Part shown: positions 5,542-5,623 of the stretch, one piece after another | How positions within the stretch are numbered: the first letter of the stretch is position 1 | Layout: each line of letters begins with the position of its first letter | NCBI GenBank assembly: GCA_035542775.1 | Contig: DATKKX010000225.1 | Location: 1 to 5,623 of the forward strand | Length of the DNA stretch: 5,623 nucleotides | Origin: DATKKX01 sp035542775 | Lineage (GTDB): Bacteria; Planctomycetota; Phycisphaerae; UBA1845; UTPLA1 | Reading direction: 5' to 3' | Translations under genes and position numbers: made by a program | Notes under the pieces: generated by a model | Databases searched by the model: none | Told to the model about the DNA's origin: nothing | The model's input: the letters and a program-made list of their open reading frames with translations, nothing else

Positions 5542-5623
5542 TCAGTGGTGCTTCTTCTTGGCGGTCTTCGGCTTCTTCGTGGACGCTTTGACCGCGGCCT
5601 TCATCCTGGCCTTGGTTTTCCTG
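5542..5623 (-). CDS. Lysine-rich protein, C-terminal fragment (enters from right edge)
   Basis: On the minus strand a frame is open from the window edge to a TGA at 5544-5542, giving 26 visible residues. They are strongly basic: 12 of 26 are lysine or arginine, with alanine, threonine, serine and proline between, ending KKPKTAKKKHH. Such KA/KT/KP-rich tails are known from bacterial histone-H1-like proteins, lysine-extended HU proteins and the ends of some topoisomerases and ribosomal proteins. All bind DNA or RNA by charge. The folded part is outside the window, so the family cannot be named. An internal ATG exists at 5604, but the frame continues upstream with the same composition, so I treat this as a fragment rather than a small gene. 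The terminator at 5451-5482 lies about 60 bases past its stop, which supports a real gene. Confidence 0.6.
   Translation of the reverse strand, partial: RKTKARMKAAVKASTKKPKTAKKKHH

Overview
The window looks like a chromosomal segment from a high-GC bacterium, most likely a member of the Planctomycetota or a close relative. The clues are the GC-rich third codon positions, weak or absent Shine-Dalgarno sequences at some genes, and a membrane-anchored protein whose C-terminal motif I associate with planctomycete hypothetical proteins. This assignment is inference from style and gene content; no rRNA or other phylogenetic marker is present. No mobile element, CRISPR array, tRNA or rRNA was seen.

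Layout, left to right. (1) Positions 1-258, minus strand: the first 86 residues of a PAS-domain sensor running off the left edge, with a strong ribosome binding site and a small hairpin over its start codon. (2) Positions 259-707: about 450 bases without a convincing gene, holding two inverted repeats. (3) Positions 708-2422, plus strand: nadC (quinolinate phosphoribosyltransferase, NAD synthesis) and birA (biotin-protein ligase without a DNA-binding domain), joined by a four-base ATGA overlap and so probably one translationally coupled cofactor operon. (4) Positions 2476-3921, minus strand: a single-pass membrane protein of unknown function, convergent with birA, with a pseudopilin-like C-terminal motif. 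(5) Positions 3922-4195: the divergent promoter region, with a perfect 11-bp inverted repeat and a TATAAT box. (6) Positions 4196-5419, plus strand: an AmmeMemoRadiSam-type radical SAM enzyme (AmrS) carrying an apparent twin-arginine leader. (7) Positions 5451-5482: a strong hairpin terminator between converging genes. (8) Positions 5542-5623, minus strand: the lysine-rich C-terminus of a protein that enters from the right edge, probably a histone-H1-like or other nucleic-acid-binding tail.

Most of the window is housekeeping or conserved hypothetical. The least ordinary part is the divergent pair in 2476-5419. One product is an anchored protein whose bulk is predicted to be outside the cytoplasm. 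The other is a radical SAM enzyme with an export-type leader. They share a short control region with a perfect dyad, and no AMMECR1 or Memo partner gene is visible. I cannot show that the two work together.
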